Below are positions 1 through 10,021 of a DNA stretch of 64,000 nt, in pieces. The number at the start of each line of letters is the position of its first letter. The stretch's first letter is position 1. Source of the DNA: Nitrosophilus alvini (GTDB lineage: Bacteria > Campylobacterota > Campylobacteria > Campylobacterales > Nitratiruptoraceae). Made by a program: the position numbers and the translations under genes. A model generated the notes under the pieces. The model saw only the letters and a list, made by a program, of their open reading frames with translations. It ran no database searches and was not told where the DNA came from. The stretch covers positions 1,571,501 to 1,635,500 of the forward strand of contig NZ_AP022847.1 of assembly GCF_015100395.1 (NCBI RefSeq). Direction: 5' to 3'.

Positions 1-100
1 TAGCAATAAATCGTCTGTTGACGGTATCTGTAGATTCTACTCTTTTGCCAATAGTCAATTTTATAGGGGTTTTGCATAAAAAGGGGTTAAAAAAGTGCAT

Positions 101-127
101 AAAAAAAGCCCGGACAAAAGTCCGGGC
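101..127 (-). terminator. Intrinsic terminator of the porin gene
   Basis: A perfect 8-bp GC-rich stem (108-115 with 120-127) has an AAAA loop. On the minus strand it is followed by seven T residues (101-107). It lies 23 bp past the porin stop codon, so it should end the porin transcript. The remaining bases 1-100 show no gene or motif I can support. Confidence 0.93.
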
Positions 128-149
128 AGTAATTGCTTCTAAAGTTTTA

Positions 150-1412
150 TTAGAAGTTGTAAGTAAGATATACTTGAACAGTATTGTAGCTGTCTGCATT
201 TCCGTTTGCATCAACATTTTGATTATCAGCATCTGTATATATGTATGCTAGAGTTGTATTAAGACTTCCATATGATTTAGTCGCAGTCAAAGTAAATTCA
301 GTCATATCATACGGCATAGTAACATTTTTAGCTTTATCTTGATCAGTGGATGTATAGTAAGCACCGAACTCAGCAACATCTTTCATATCATATTTAACAG
401 TTATGTTGTATGCATCTGTAGCAGGCGCACTAACATATCCGTAGTTCCACCATGCTTCAGTATACAGTTTTGACTGTGTTCCAGCTGTATTTGCGATATT
501 CACAACACCATCATCATCGGTTGAAGAGTAAGAAACGCAAGCTTTGAGTCCAGGAACAGCATCTTTAAAGTCATATCCAACTTTCAACGCCCATGCAGAA
601 CTCTCATCAGGTGTAATTTCGTTATCAGGATTTAAATTTGCATATTGCGCACCAAATATAAAATTAGGCACAGCATTTTTTACATCCGCTTCAAGCCAGT
701 ATGCTCTTGCAATTTGCTGAACGTCATAATACCATGCCTGAAGTGTAACATTTTCTATAGAGTTGTTTATAGCACCTACTGCATATGCTCCATTAGTTCC
801 AAAAGTAACAAATGGATCAGCTCCATTTGCAGCATTTCTAACTATGTTAGTATAAGTACCAGCACCAGTTCTACCTAAAACACCACTGGCATTATTTCCT
901 CTACCTATCCATGCAGCTACCAAAGTGGTATTTGGAACATCGCTGTTTAAAACAACCGCCGCATCAAAAGTGTTTTGAGCTATAGACCAAGTTTCACTAA
1001 ATGCAAGAGGGGTGTCGATAGCCTGTCTACCTACTTTTATAGTAGTGTTCGCAATACTTTTCGCAAGCCAAGCTTCACTAACCCACCATTGATTGCCTAA
1101 TCCGCCTTCCCATACATTGCTTACAAGATTGTTTTCCAATCCAAGTGTATTCAATGCAGTAATCGCTACTTTACCCTTAGCGCTATCTGCCAAATCAGCT
1201 TCTACCGCCAAATCGAGAGCTGCCTGTCCCGCACTATTGTTTTTACTAAAAAGATCACCCGTTGCCGGTCTTATACCAATTTGATTATTGTCTCCATCCT
1301 GTGTTGCATAAAATAGTTTCGCATCACCGCTTACTTTTATATTATTTACATCAGCGAACGCAGAAACACCAAGCGCTAACAATGCTGCAAGACTCAGTTT
1401 TGCATACTTCAT
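150..1412 (-). CDS. Outer-membrane porin (OprD/Campylobacter-type major porin)
   Basis: 420 aa. Residues 1-20 form a signal peptide ending AFA, and the chain ends in a terminal phenylalanine (YLTYNF), the usual signature for Bam-assembled beta barrels. The body has alternating amphipathic strands rich in Asn, Gly, Ala and aromatics and lacks cysteine except one near residue 295. This fits the trimeric porins that give Campylobacterota their main diffusion channel, though substrate cannot be told. AAAGGAG lies 6 bp before ATG. It is monocistronic, with its own TATAAT promoter and strong terminator, as expected for an abundant envelope protein. Family assignment is by overall look, not by a specific domain hit. 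Confidence 0.85.
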   Translation of the reverse strand: MKYAKLSLAALLALGVSAFADVNNIKVSGDAKLFYATQDGDNNQIGIRPATGDLFSKNNSAGQAALDLAVEADLADSAKGKVAITALNTLGLENNLVSNVWEGGLGNQWWVSEAWLAKSIANTTIKVGRQAIDTPLAFSETWSIAQNTFDAAVVLNSDVPNTTLVAAWIGRGNNASGVLGRTGAGTYTNIVRNAANGADPFVTFGTNGAYAVGAINNSIENVTLQAWYYDVQQIARAYWLEADVKNAVPNFIFGAQYANLNPDNEITPDESSAWALKVGYDFKDAVPGLKACVSYSSTDDDGVVNIANTAGTQSKLYTEAWWNYGYVSAPATDAYNITVKYDMKDVAEFGAYYTSTDQDKAKNVTMPYDMTEFTLTATKSYGSLNTTLAYIYTDADNQNVDANGNADSYNTVQVYLTYNF

Positions 1413-1462
1413 TCCTTACTCCTTTGCTAATTAAAATTTGAAAATTAACTCCCACGGACAGA

Positions 1463-1468
1463 ATTATA
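1463..1468 (-). promoter_or_regulatory. Sigma70 -10 element of the porin gene
   Basis: Perfect TATAAT on the minus strand with AT-rich sequence upstream and no clear -35, as is usual for Campylobacterota sigma70 promoters. The predicted start is near 1456, giving a 5' UTR of about 43 nt. Confidence 0.7.
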
Positions 1469-1562
1469 ACACACTTTTCTTAAAGTTTTGTTACAAATAT
1501 GTGAGATTTATTAAACTTTCCTTAAATTATATACTTTTTGGTATGTTTTCCGCTCTGCTATG

Positions 1563-2411
<849 letters not shown>

Positions 2412-3122
2412 TTATTGGCACTGTTCAACAATCGTTATCATCTCGATAAAACTGTCAACATCCCAACTTGCTGTGCCAATCAAAGCTCCGCCGCATCCTG
2501 CGATAGAAACTATCTCTTTAATATTGGAAGGCTTGACACTACCTCCATAGAGTATAGGTGCTTTTGTAAGATTGGAGATGAAACTTATCGTCTCTTCTAT
2601 CTGAACAGGCTCGGCACTCAGGCCGGTACCTATGGCCCATACCGGCTCATATGCAACTATGAGTTTTTCATATTTCGTATCTATACCGGAAAACTGGAGC
2701 TTGATATACTCTTGAAGCGCATCTTCGCCTTCGCGTCTGATCTCAAGCGGCTCTCCAACGCAGTAGACTATCTTAAACCCTCTATCTTTGAAAAAGTTAA
2801 ATTTCTCGGCTATAAAACCCTGGTTTTCTCCGAGTATATGCCTTCTTTCACTATGTCCTATCAAAACAGTTTTTATATCAAACTCTTCAAGTTGTTCAAG
2901 TCCTATTTCGCCAGTAAATGAGCCCTTCTCGGCAGGGTATGCATTTTGAGCGCCCAAAGTTATGTTTTCGCAAAGCTCAAAATCGTCAAATGCGGTAAAT
3001 GGAGGAAATATATAAATATCCTCGGATACGGAATTTTCTTTTACATATGAAACAAGTTTTTCCAGATACTTTGCTGTTGATTTTCTGGTATGGTTTGTCT
3101 TAAAGTTGGCCGCTATTATCAC
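2412..3122 (-). CDS. tpiA: Triose-phosphate isomerase
   Basis: 236 aa, in line with the shortened TpiA of Campylobacterota. It interconverts dihydroxyacetone phosphate and glyceraldehyde 3-phosphate. Catalytic residues are visible: K8 in NFKTN, H90 in GHSERR and E159 in [11 protein letters not shown]; the phosphate-binding [10 protein letters not shown] is near residue 191. The ATG overlaps the pgk stop as ATGA, showing translational coupling. Together with pgk and gap this forms the triose-phosphate section of glycolysis/gluconeogenesis. Confidence 0.96.
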   Translation of the reverse strand: MIIAANFKTNHTRKSTAKYLEKLVSYVKENSVSEDIYIFPPFTAFDDFELCENITLGAQNAYPAEKGSFTGEIGLEQLEEFDIKTVLIGHSERRHILGENQGFIAEKFNFFKDRGFKIVYCVGEPLEIRREGEDALQEYIKLQFSGIDTKYEKLIVAYEPVWAIGTGLSAEPVQIEETISFISNLTKAPILYGGSVKPSNIKEIVSIAGCGGALIGTASWDVDSFIEMITIVEQCQ

Positions 3123-4324
3123 TCTTCTTCTCCGTTCTCTACCATAAGAGCTGCGATACCAGGAAGTGTTTTGCCTTCAATCAGCTCTAAACTTGCACCT
3201 CCTCCGGTTGAGATAAAAGTCATCTCTTCATCATCTCCGGCTCTTTGTACCAAATCTGCGGTATCACCGCCCCCTACTACCTTGACGGCATACGACTGTG
3301 CTATAAAATGGGATATCTGAAAACTTCCTCTGGCAAATTTGTCCATCTCATATACGCCCATCGGTCCGTTCCAAAGAATTGTCTGTGCATCATTGAGAGC
3401 TTCTCTGAAAAGCCTTACAGTCGCAGGACCGATATCAAGTCCCATCCAGCCTCTGGGTATCTCCTTGTATGTGACATATTTTATGGGAGAGTCTTCACTG
3501 AATGTCTGGGCAACTACCAGGTCAACAGGCAGATACAGCTTTACCCCTAGTCTCTTGGCCTCTTCCATAATCTTTGCGGCTTCATCTATCAAATCGTCTT
3601 CCACCAAAGAGTTTCCAACCTCTTCTCCCATAGCTTTTAGAAATGTAAAAGCCATTCCTCCGCCAATAAGCATTTTATCAACTTTTGGCAAAAGATTTAT
3701 CAAGGCCTGAAGTTTTCCTGAAACCTTGCTCCCGCCTATAACCGCAACAAATGGTCGCGTAGGTCTTTTTAACAGATGATGAAAAAATTTAATCTCTTTT
3801 AAAAGCAAAAATCCTGCTCCTTTGTGCTCTTCGTCATAAAAATGTGTAACGGCTTCAACGGAAGCATGGGCTCTGTGACTTACGCCAAAAGCATCATTTA
3901 TATATATTTCACCAAACTTTGCAAGCTCTTTTGCAAATTCGGGATCGTTTTTTGTTTCGCCTTTTTCAAACCTTAGATTTTCCAAAAGCAATATTTCACC
4001 GTTCTTAAGATTTTTGGCTTTTGTCTTGGCATCTTCGCCGATTACATCCTTTGCCATAATAATATCAAGTTTCAATAAAGAGTGAAGCCTTCTGGCAACC
4101 GGTTTCAAAGAGTACTTTTCTTCAAAACCTTTCGGTCGTCCAAGATGACTTGCAAGTACAATTTTGCAGTCATGGTCCAGACAGTATCTGATAGTCTGCA
4201 GCGCCGAACGAATTCTTCTGTCATCCGTTATATTTCCGAATTCATCCATCGGAACATTAAAATCACATCTTATAAATACGCTTTTATTTGCGATATCGAG
4301 CTCTTTTATCGATTTTATATGCAC
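3119..4324 (-). CDS. pgk: Phosphoglycerate kinase
   Basis: 401 aa, full length. It transfers phosphate between 1,3-bisphosphoglycerate and ADP; in an autotroph it would run toward sugar synthesis. The N-domain substrate site is seen as [12 protein letters not shown] and HLGRPKG, and the C-terminal nucleotide loop as [13 protein letters not shown]. The start is a GTG with AAGGAG five bases upstream (peptide starts MHIKSIKEL). The stop overlaps the tpiA start by 4 nt. gap lies 66 bp upstream across a spacer carrying a short heptamer repeat. Confidence 0.96.
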   Translation of the reverse strand: MHIKSIKELDIANKSVFIRCDFNVPMDEFGNITDDRRIRSALQTIRYCLDHDCKIVLASHLGRPKGFEEKYSLKPVARRLHSLLKLDIIMAKDVIGEDAKTKAKNLKNGEILLLENLRFEKGETKNDPEFAKELAKFGEIYINDAFGVSHRAHASVEAVTHFYDEEHKGAGFLLLKEIKFFHHLLKRPTRPFVAVIGGSKVSGKLQALINLLPKVDKMLIGGGMAFTFLKAMGEEVGNSLVEDDLIDEAAKIMEEAKRLGVKLYLPVDLVVAQTFSEDSPIKYVTYKEIPRGWMGLDIGPATVRLFREALNDAQTILWNGPMGVYEMDKFARGSFQISHFIAQSYAVKVVGGGDTADLVQRAGDDEEMTFISTGGGASLELIEGKTLPGIAALMVENGEEE

Positions 4325-4337
4325 CCAAACTCCTTAT

Positions 4338-4355
4338 TTCGTAATTCGTAATTCG
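4338..4355. repeat. Heptamer tandem repeat (TTCGTAA), 2.6 copies
   Basis: Two exact TTCGTAA units plus TTCG in the pgk-gap spacer, followed by GTGATTGATGATT-like sequence. The same heptamer recurs with 3.7 copies at 51708-51733, 47 kb away and also next to a GTGATTG segment. It is non-coding here. Confidence 0.8.
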
Positions 4356-4390
4356 CAACCGGTGATTGATGATTTTTGAACTGAACTTTT

Positions 4391-5392
4391 CTATTTTTCG
4401 CTTATATAGACCGCCATATCGACAAGTCTGTTGGAGTATCCCCACTCATTATCATACCAAGCCATAACTTTAACCATATTGCCGCAGATCACCTGCGTAA
4501 GATCGAGGGCAACGATAGAGCTGTGGGGGTCTCCCTGAAAATCCTGGGAAACTCTGTAGTCATTATCGACTGCAAGAATGTTTTTCAGTTCATTTTGCGA
4601 TTTTTGCACAAAAAGTTCGTTTATCTCTTCTTTGGAAGTATCTTTTTTAACTATTACATTCAGATCCACCATAGAGACGTTGGGAGTCGGAACCCTGACA
4701 CTTTGTCCGTGCATCTTGCCCTGAAGCTGCGGCAAAACAAGTCCGATAGCTTTTGCGGCACCTGTTGTAGTAGGTATCATGTTGACAGCTGCGGCGCGTG
4801 CCCTTCTTTTATCTTTTCTATGTTTTACATCAAGAATATTCTGATCATTCGTATAGCTGTGAATTGTAGTCATCAGGCCTTTTTCTATACCGAATGCATC
4901 ATCTAAAACTTTCGCAACCGGGCCAAGGCAGTTTGTTGTACAACTTGCGTTTGATATTATCTTTTCGCCATTGTAGTTATGCTCATTTACCCCAATAACA
5001 TATGTAGGGGTATCATCTTTAGCAGGTGCAGAAAAGATAACTTTTTTCGCACCGTTGTCTATATGCGCCCTGGCCTGCTCTCTAGTTAAAAAAACTCCTG
5101 TACATTCCAGAACTATTTCAGCACCGTAATCTGCAAATCTTAGATTCTCAGGGTCTCTGTCAGAAAACACTTTTACTTTCGAATTCCCGATTTTTAAAAA
5201 ACTCTCATCAAGAATTTCTACATCTTCGTCAAAAATACCGTGCACGCTGTCATATTTCAGAAGATATTCTATCATCTCCATAGAAGCCAGGTCGTTAATA
5301 GCAACTAGTTCTATATCATCTCTTTTGGCAATAATTCTTGCAACGCTTCTTCCTATTCTTCCAAATCCGTTGACTGCTACTTTTACCGCCAT
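4391..5392 (-). CDS. gap: Glyceraldehyde-3-phosphate dehydrogenase (type I)
   Basis: 333 aa. It oxidises glyceraldehyde 3-phosphate to 1,3-bisphosphoglycerate, or the reverse. The N-terminal Rossmann motif VNGFGRIGR and catalytic cysteine in SNASCTTNCLGP are both present, with the S-loop ending in WYDNEWGYSNR. I use ATG at 5392, giving MAVKVAVNGFGRIG, with AAGGTG upstream. An in-frame extension to a TTG at 5431 has no ribosome site and coincides with the predicted transcription start. It heads the gap-pgk-tpiA-fabI direction. Confidence 0.95.
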   Translation of the reverse strand: MAVKVAVNGFGRIGRSVARIIAKRDDIELVAINDLASMEMIEYLLKYDSVHGIFDEDVEILDESFLKIGNSKVKVFSDRDPENLRFADYGAEIVLECTGVFLTREQARAHIDNGAKKVIFSAPAKDDTPTYVIGVNEHNYNGEKIISNASCTTNCLGPVAKVLDDAFGIEKGLMTTIHSYTNDQNILDVKHRKDKRRARAAAVNMIPTTTGAAKAIGLVLPQLQGKMHGQSVRVPTPNVSMVDLNVIVKKDTSKEEINELFVQKSQNELKNILAVDNDYRVSQDFQGDPHSSIVALDLTQVICGNMVKVMAWYDNEWGYSNRLVDMAVYISEK

Positions 5393-5439
5393 AATACACC
5401 TTTTGCATAAATTTTGGCTAATTTTATCCAAAAAGAGGT

Positions 5440-5445
5440 ATTATA
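5440..5445 (-). promoter_or_regulatory. -10 element for gap; possible bidirectional promoter with nadD
   Basis: TATAAT on the minus strand, about 48 bp before the gap ATG. On the plus strand the same bases read TATTAT/TATAAA, so the site may also fire toward nadD, whose TTG start is at 5509. Confidence 0.6.
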
Positions 5446-5508
5446 AAAATTAAAAACCCGCCTTACCCTTTAAAGGCACAAATATCAATCCCAAAAAGGC
5501 CGTAAAAG

Positions 5509-6075
5509 TTGAAAATAGCAATTTTCGGAGGAAGTTTTGATCCGGTTCACACCGGTCATATAGAGGTTGTCAAAAAAGCACTTCATGAGCTGGATATCGA
5601 CAAAATAATAATAGTACCCACCTATCTGAATCCTTTTAAAAAAAGATTTTTCGCCCCTCCCGCTCTTCGTGTAAGATGGCTGAAAAAAGCTTTCATGCCA
5701 TTTAAAAACGTAGATATATCGCTTTATGAGATAGAAAATCAAAGACCTACCTATACTATAGAGACGACCCAATATCTGAAGAAAAAATACAAAAATATAG
5801 AAAAGATATATATCATAATAGGAGCAGACAATCTCAAAGATCTTAAAAAGTGGTACAAATACAGGCATTTGAACAAGATTGCGGAATTTGTCATAGCAAC
5901 AAGAGGCCAAGAAAAAATTCCGGCCAAATATAAAAAGATAAAAGTCAATGTTCCTGTCAGTTCAACACAGCTTAGAAAAAAACCTATAAGAAGATATTTG
6001 CCTAAAATAGTTGCTGGCGAGATAATTCGGTTTTATAAAAAAGCTTCCGGCCATCGGCACTCCAATGACCAATGA
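5509..6075 (+). CDS. nadD: Nicotinate-nucleotide adenylyltransferase
   Basis: 188 aa. It adenylates nicotinate mononucleotide to deamido-NAD in NAD biosynthesis. The nucleotidyltransferase motif GGSFDPVHTGH (HxGH, residues 7-17) and the C-terminal SSTQLR (ISTxxR-type) signature are both present. The start is TTG with only a weak ribosome site (AAAGG about 12 bp upstream); no ATG fits before the GGSFDP motif. The last codons (SNDQ) are written by a CCAATGA tandem repeat, so the C-terminus may have been extended by repeat insertion. It is convergent with rsfS. Confidence 0.92.
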   Translation: MKIAIFGGSFDPVHTGHIEVVKKALHELDIDKIIIVPTYLNPFKKRFFAPPALRVRWLKKAFMPFKNVDISLYEIENQRPTYTIETTQYLKKKYKNIEKIYIIIGADNLKDLKKWYKYRHLNKIAEFVIATRGQEKIPAKYKKIKVNVPVSSTQLRKKPIRRYLPKIVAGEIIRFYKKASGHRHSNDQ

Positions 6076-6076
6076 C
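6062..6076. repeat. CCAATGA heptamer, two copies, at the nadD 3' end
   Basis: Two exact CCAATGA units followed by C. They cover the final codons and stop of nadD. They belong to the same class of short heptamer tracts as at 4338 and 51708. Confidence 0.65.
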
Positions 6077-6082
6077 AAACAT

Positions 6083-6418
6083 CTACTCTTTTATCTCCCT
6101 GCCCTCTTTGATAGCTTCCAAAAACTCTTCTATATTATATTTTTTTCTGTAAGCTTCGGTCATTATATGTATAAGTATGTCACCGAGATCTATAACGATC
6201 CATTCGTCGCTTTCATCAATTTTAAGAAACTCTTCACCCAGAGGTTTTAGTTTTTCTTTCAGATAATCCAGTAAAGCTGCTGTATGTTTGTCACCAAGAG
6301 ATGTGGCTATTATAACCGTATCAACAAAATATCCTTTGTCTTTTAGGTCAAATATCTGAACATCTTCCGCCTTTTTCTCTTCGAGAAACTTTTTTATTCT
6401 TTCAATTCTTTCTTGCAT
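6083..6418 (-). CDS. rsfS: Ribosome silencing factor RsfS (Iojap family)
   Basis: 111 aa, typical RsfS size. It binds uL14 on the large subunit and blocks subunit joining when nutrients are short. The family core is seen as DLKDKGYFVDTVIIATSLGDKHTAAL and the WIVIDLGDILIHIM strand. It starts directly after the argS stop in the order argS-rsfS on the minus strand (argS ends TAG, rsfS begins ATG with no gap... the ATG at 6418 abuts). Pairing of nadD and rsfS is common in bacteria; here they are adjacent but convergent. Confidence 0.93.
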   Translation of the reverse strand: MQERIERIKKFLEEKKAEDVQIFDLKDKGYFVDTVIIATSLGDKHTAALLDYLKEKLKPLGEEFLKIDESDEWIVIDLGDILIHIMTEAYRKKYNIEEFLEAIKEGREIKE

Positions 6419-8008
6419 CTACATCCTCTTTTTAGCTTCGATACCCAGCAGACCAAGGCCGGTTCTGATAGATAGAGCCGTTATTGCGAAAAGCTTAAGG
6501 TATCTCTCTTCGTAATCTGTCCCTATTACTTTGTTTGCATTGTAAAATCTATGAAACATAGCCGCCAAATTTTTTAAATAATCAGTAACTCTTTGGAGTT
6601 CTCTTTTTTCGAATGCGTCTTCTATAACTTCAGGCAGAAGAAGAGATGCAAACATCAAATCCTTGGCATCATCATTCAGTTTTTCGAGCTTCACTCCTAT
6701 CACATCATCAAGAGTTTTGCCAGCTTTTTCAAAAAGGGAATTTATCCTGGCATGAGCATAGTTTATATAATAAACGGGATTTGAGGAGTCTTCTCTTTTT
6801 AACATATCAACATCAAATTCCAGATGCGTATCCGCTTTTTTGGTCAAAAATATAAATCTCAAAGCATCAGCACCCACTTCTTTGACAACATCGCTCATCA
6901 AAATGAAATTTCCGGCTCTTTTACTCATCTTGTAAGGCTCGCCGCCTTTAAGAAGAGAAACCATCTGAGCCAAAATAACTTCCAGTCTGTTTTCATCATA
7001 TCCCAAAAATTTTATTGCAGCTTTAACTCTTGCAATATATCCGTGATGGTCTGCTCCCCAGATATTTATATATCTGTCAAACCCTCTTTGAAATTTGTAA
7101 TCATGGTAAATGATATCTCCGGCCAGATATGTAGGTCTTCCGTCTTCTCTTACAACGACTCTGTCTTTCTCATCCCCGTATTCTGTCGACTTGATCCAAA
7201 TTTTTCCATCTTTTTCATATATAGCGCCATTCTCTTCAAGTTTTTCCAAAACCTTTGGCCACTTCTGATAAAGCTCTTTTTCACTTACAAATGAGTCAAA
7301 TTCGATTCCTATCTCTTCAAGATCGCTTTTTATAAGCTCCATCATCTCGTCTTTTGCCCATTCAGAGAGCTTAGGTATATGCACCTCATCTACAAAAACG
7401 GCTTCACCGAAAACTTCATACGCCTTTTTTGCAAGATCAAGTATATATTCACCTTTGTAATACTCTTTAGGCCACTCCACCTTGTCTTTGAGGATATTTT
7501 CTCTTCCTGAAAGATAGATCGAAAGTCCAAGCAGGTAGATCTGGTTTCCCGCATCGTTAATATAGTACTCTTTTGTAATTTTGTATCCGAGTCTTTTTCC
7601 TATTCTGCTGAGTGCATCGCCGATTACGGCTCCTCTTGCATGTCCTATATGAAGAGGTCCGGTTGGGTTTGCACTGACAAATTCAAGCAAAATTGACTCG
7701 CTTTTTTCATCACTGGCAAACTCATCTTCGTTTTTAAGCGCCCATGAGGCATAGCTATCCAGAAAATCTTCGCTGAGTCTGAAGTTTACATACCCCTTTA
7801 TAGCTTCTACCGATTCAAATACGGAGTCTTCCTGCGAAAACATTTTTGCCAACTCATCCGCTATAACCATCGGCGACTTTCGATACTCTTTAGCAAGCGA
7901 AAACGCAATAGGCGTGGCAAAATGTCCGAAAGATTTATCTTTCGGTTTTTCAAGAACCACACTTTTTTTAATATACTTTTCCAAGATAGACTGTACTCTT
8001 TTTTTCAA
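6419..8008 (-). CDS. argS: Arginyl-tRNA synthetase
   Basis: 529 aa, full length class I synthetase that charges tRNA-Arg. The HIGH motif is in [14 protein letters not shown] and the KMSKS-equivalent is KMSKR in [11 protein letters not shown]. The N-terminal Add1 domain and C-terminal helical DALR domain (ending [15 protein letters not shown]) are present. tatA lies 99 bp upstream, across a spacer with degenerate AAAGGT/AAGAGG-type repeats near 8035-8070. The order argS-tatA-gmk matches what I recall for Campylobacter and Helicobacter. Confidence 0.96.
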   Translation of the reverse strand: MKKRVQSILEKYIKKSVVLEKPKDKSFGHFATPIAFSLAKEYRKSPMVIADELAKMFSQEDSVFESVEAIKGYVNFRLSEDFLDSYASWALKNEDEFASDEKSESILLEFVSANPTGPLHIGHARGAVIGDALSRIGKRLGYKITKEYYINDAGNQIYLLGLSIYLSGRENILKDKVEWPKEYYKGEYILDLAKKAYEVFGEAVFVDEVHIPKLSEWAKDEMMELIKSDLEEIGIEFDSFVSEKELYQKWPKVLEKLEENGAIYEKDGKIWIKSTEYGDEKDRVVVREDGRPTYLAGDIIYHDYKFQRGFDRYINIWGADHHGYIARVKAAIKFLGYDENRLEVILAQMVSLLKGGEPYKMSKRAGNFILMSDVVKEVGADALRFIFLTKKADTHLEFDVDMLKREDSSNPVYYINYAHARINSLFEKAGKTLDDVIGVKLEKLNDDAKDLMFASLLLPEVIEDAFEKRELQRVTDYLKNLAAMFHRFYNANKVIGTDYEERYLKLFAITALSIRTGLGLLGIEAKKRM

Positions 8009-8107
8009 GCACGTTCCTTTTTATTGATTGAAGATTCGAAAGTCAAAAGGTAAAGAGGTCAAGAGGGTGTACATATCTTTTCCTCTTTTAACCGCTTCAA
8101 CCTTTTA

Positions 8108-8344
8108 TCAAGCCTCTTTTGATTCTGTAGTTTTTGAAGTATTTGAAGCTGCTTCCTCTTTTCCCTCTATCTCCTTTTTGGGTTCTGCTTTAGCAACTTC
8201 TTCCTCGTCTTCTTTCATGGCTTTTTTAAAGTTTTTGATACCGCTCCCTAGCCCTTTGGCAAGTTCGGGAATCTTTTTCGCACCAAAAAGAAGTACGACA
8301 ATAGCCAATATTATCAATAATTCCGGCATACTTGGCATACCCAT
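8108..8344 (-). CDS. tatA: Twin-arginine translocase subunit TatA/TatE
   Basis: 78 aa. One N-terminal transmembrane helix (about residues 6-21) is followed by the hinge [14 protein letters not shown] and an amphipathic helix, then a charged tail rich in Glu, Lys and Ala. It polymerises to move folded Tat substrates across the inner membrane. AAAGGAG is 5 bp before the first of three close ATGs, so that start is used. The Rieske protein at 50260-50760, with its RRDFIG motif, is a likely client in this window. tatB/tatC are not here. Confidence 0.92.
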   Translation of the reverse strand: MGMPSMPELLIILAIVVLLFGAKKIPELAKGLGSGIKNFKKAMKEDEEEVAKAEPKKEIEGKEEAASNTSKTTESKEA

Positions 8345-8379
8345 CAGGTCTCCTTTAGTTGTCTTAAGTTTAAATGTTA

Positions 8380-8385
8380 ATTATA
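8380..8385 (-). promoter_or_regulatory. -10 element for tatA
   Basis: TATAAT on the minus strand, 35 bp before the tatA ATG. It lies in the gmk-tatA spacer next to a 6-bp dyad (AAGCAA/TTGCTT, 8388-8409) that may be a weak gmk terminator. Confidence 0.6.
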
Positions 8386-8410
8386 CTAAGCAAACCTGTT
8401 AAATTGCTTA

Positions 8411-9025
8411 TTATTGTGCGCGGCTCCAATTTTCTACAAACTTTTTTATCTCTTTTTTAGACCTTTTGAGTTTCGCAGCTTCTGCAACGCTGCAGAGTCT
8501 ATTAAGAGCCGATTCAAATTTATCATTAATAAGAATAAAATCAAAATATATAGCCTCTTTTATCTCTTCAAGAGCATTTGAAATTCTTTTTTCTATCACT
8601 TCAGCACTGTCTGTCCCTCTGTTCTGAAGTCTTGTTTTCAGTTCCTGAAGAGTAGGAGTAGTAACAAATACTGAGGTCGTTATATCTCCCATTTTTTCTC
8701 TGATACTTCTATGACCCTGAACATCTATATCAAAAACTACCAGCTTTCCTTCTTTTAAAGCATTGTTTATCTGCCTCATTGATGTTCCGTAATAGTTGCC
8801 ATGAACGTTGGCGTACTCCAGAAACATCCCCTCTTTTATATCTTTTTCAAACTCCTCTTTGGAAACGAAATAGTAATCGACCCCTTCTTTTTCTCCCTCT
8901 CTTTTGGGTCTGGTAGTTGTAGATATACTGAAATATATATTGTCGACTCTTTTTATCATCTCTTTAATCAAAGAACTTTTACCCGATCCGCTCGGACCTG
9001 AAATCACCAGAAAAGCTCCGCTCAT
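8411..9025 (-). CDS. gmk: Guanylate kinase
   Basis: 204 aa. It phosphorylates GMP to GDP. The P-loop SGPSGSGKSSL (residues 8-18), the STTTRPKREGEKEGVDYYFVS GMP-binding region and the lid segment are all in place. The start overlaps the stop of the upstream acidic protein by 4 nt (ATGA), so the two are coupled. The gene order tatA-gmk-acidic protein is a Campylobacterota hallmark. Confidence 0.95.
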   Translation of the reverse strand: MSGAFLVISGPSGSGKSSLIKEMIKRVDNIYFSISTTTRPKREGEKEGVDYYFVSKEEFEKDIKEGMFLEYANVHGNYYGTSMRQINNALKEGKLVVFDIDVQGHRSIREKMGDITTSVFVTTPTLQELKTRLQNRGTDSAEVIEKRISNALEEIKEAIYFDFILINDKFESALNRLCSVAEAAKLKRSKKEIKKFVENWSRAQ

Positions 9026-9894
9026 CTTTTTTTCTTCTTCTTTTTACTGAAATTTATTTTGATTGTTATCTCCATTCCGTCCAAAAGGTCTCTTATAGTA
9101 TATAGATCCAGTGCTTCTGTCAAGGCTTTTATCTTCTCTTCACGCGAAAGCGGAGCAGATTCTTTTTCTTCTGCTGCTTTTTCAACGACAGGTTCGATGC
9201 TTTCTGTAATCTCTTCGATCTTCTCTTCTTCTGCGCCTAAAATCTCTTCAATCTCTTCTTCTTGAGGTTTATCAGAATACTCCTTCTCCTCTTCAAGAAG
9301 CTCCTGCACCTTTTCAAGCTCGCTTCTATCCAGAACACCGCTTTCTTTGACTTCTTCTTCGGTCACAAAAGGCTCTTCCTCTATACGTTCTTCTATCTCT
9401 ATTATCTCTTCCTCACTACTCTCCTTGTTTTCTTCTTGTGCAGCAATCTCTTTTTGAATCTCTTGTATAAATTTGGGTTTTACCGTTTCATAACTCTCTT
9501 CCGTTTCCTGCTCTGTTTCAGTTTCCGCAACCATAGCCGCCTCGGCAGCTTCGGACTCTTTTTTTAGAATATATTCTATTTTTGACCTGATGCCTCTTAG
9601 AAGTTCGATAAGATCGGTAGGTAAAAAAGGTTTGGGCAGAGTAAAGTCAAAGCCTTCTATATGCTCATCTTTTACAGACGTTATAAGACCTATCTGTTTA
9701 TACTCAATATTTTTTTTTATCTCTTCGAGAAAATTTTCATCATACATCTCATCATCGAGAAAAAGAACATCGTAACTCCCTTTTGGAAGTTCATATATAT
9801 TATCGCACTCCTCAACCTCAAAACCTGCTTTTGGAGCACTCATGTGCAACATTCTTGATACTACCGGATTTTTGTTAATTAATAAAAGCTTCAT
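9022..9894 (-). CDS. Receiver-like protein with Glu-rich acidic region (poly-E-rich protein family)
   Basis: 290 aa from the ATG at 9894; a TTG 21 bp further out has a poorer context. Residues 1-110 look like a CheY-type receiver fold: KLLLINKN strand, phospho-site-like Asp in DVLFLDDE, and the conserved Lys in TLPKPFLPTDL. The usual N-terminal acidic pair is replaced by NKN, so phosphorylation is doubtful. A long Glu-rich region (about 115-245) follows, then a short helical segment and a run of six Lys. Position next to gmk matches the acidic/poly-E protein described in Helicobacter and Campylobacter. Function is not known. An A9 run near residues 65-70 could slip. Confidence 0.8.
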   Translation of the reverse strand: MKLLLINKNPVVSRMLHMSAPKAGFEVEECDNIYELPKGSYDVLFLDDEMYDENFLEEIKKNIEYKQIGLITSVKDEHIEGFDFTLPKPFLPTDLIELLRGIRSKIEYILKKESEAAEAAMVAETETEQETEESYETVKPKFIQEIQKEIAAQEENKESSEEEIIEIEERIEEEPFVTEEEVKESGVLDRSELEKVQELLEEEKEYSDKPQEEEIEEILGAEEEKIEEITESIEPVVEKAAEEKESAPLSREEKIKALTEALDLYTIRDLLDGMEITIKINFSKKKKKKR

Positions 9895-10021
9895 CTGCTG
9901 CCCCGCTATTTTCAAAATAAAACGTCAATTTTTATTTTATTATCTTTTTGCTTTAATAACATTTTAAAACCTTTTACGCAAATATGGCAAAACTGTTGTT
10001 ACAGCACAAAAAGGATGTTAA

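Noticed and set aside
1-100. Left-edge open frame 18-251 on the plus strand
   Set aside because: It runs through the terminator and antisense to the porin, has no ribosome site and no recognisable sequence.
5393-5431. 13-residue N-terminal extension of Gap
   Set aside because: It starts from a TTG at the predicted transcription start and has no ribosome site.
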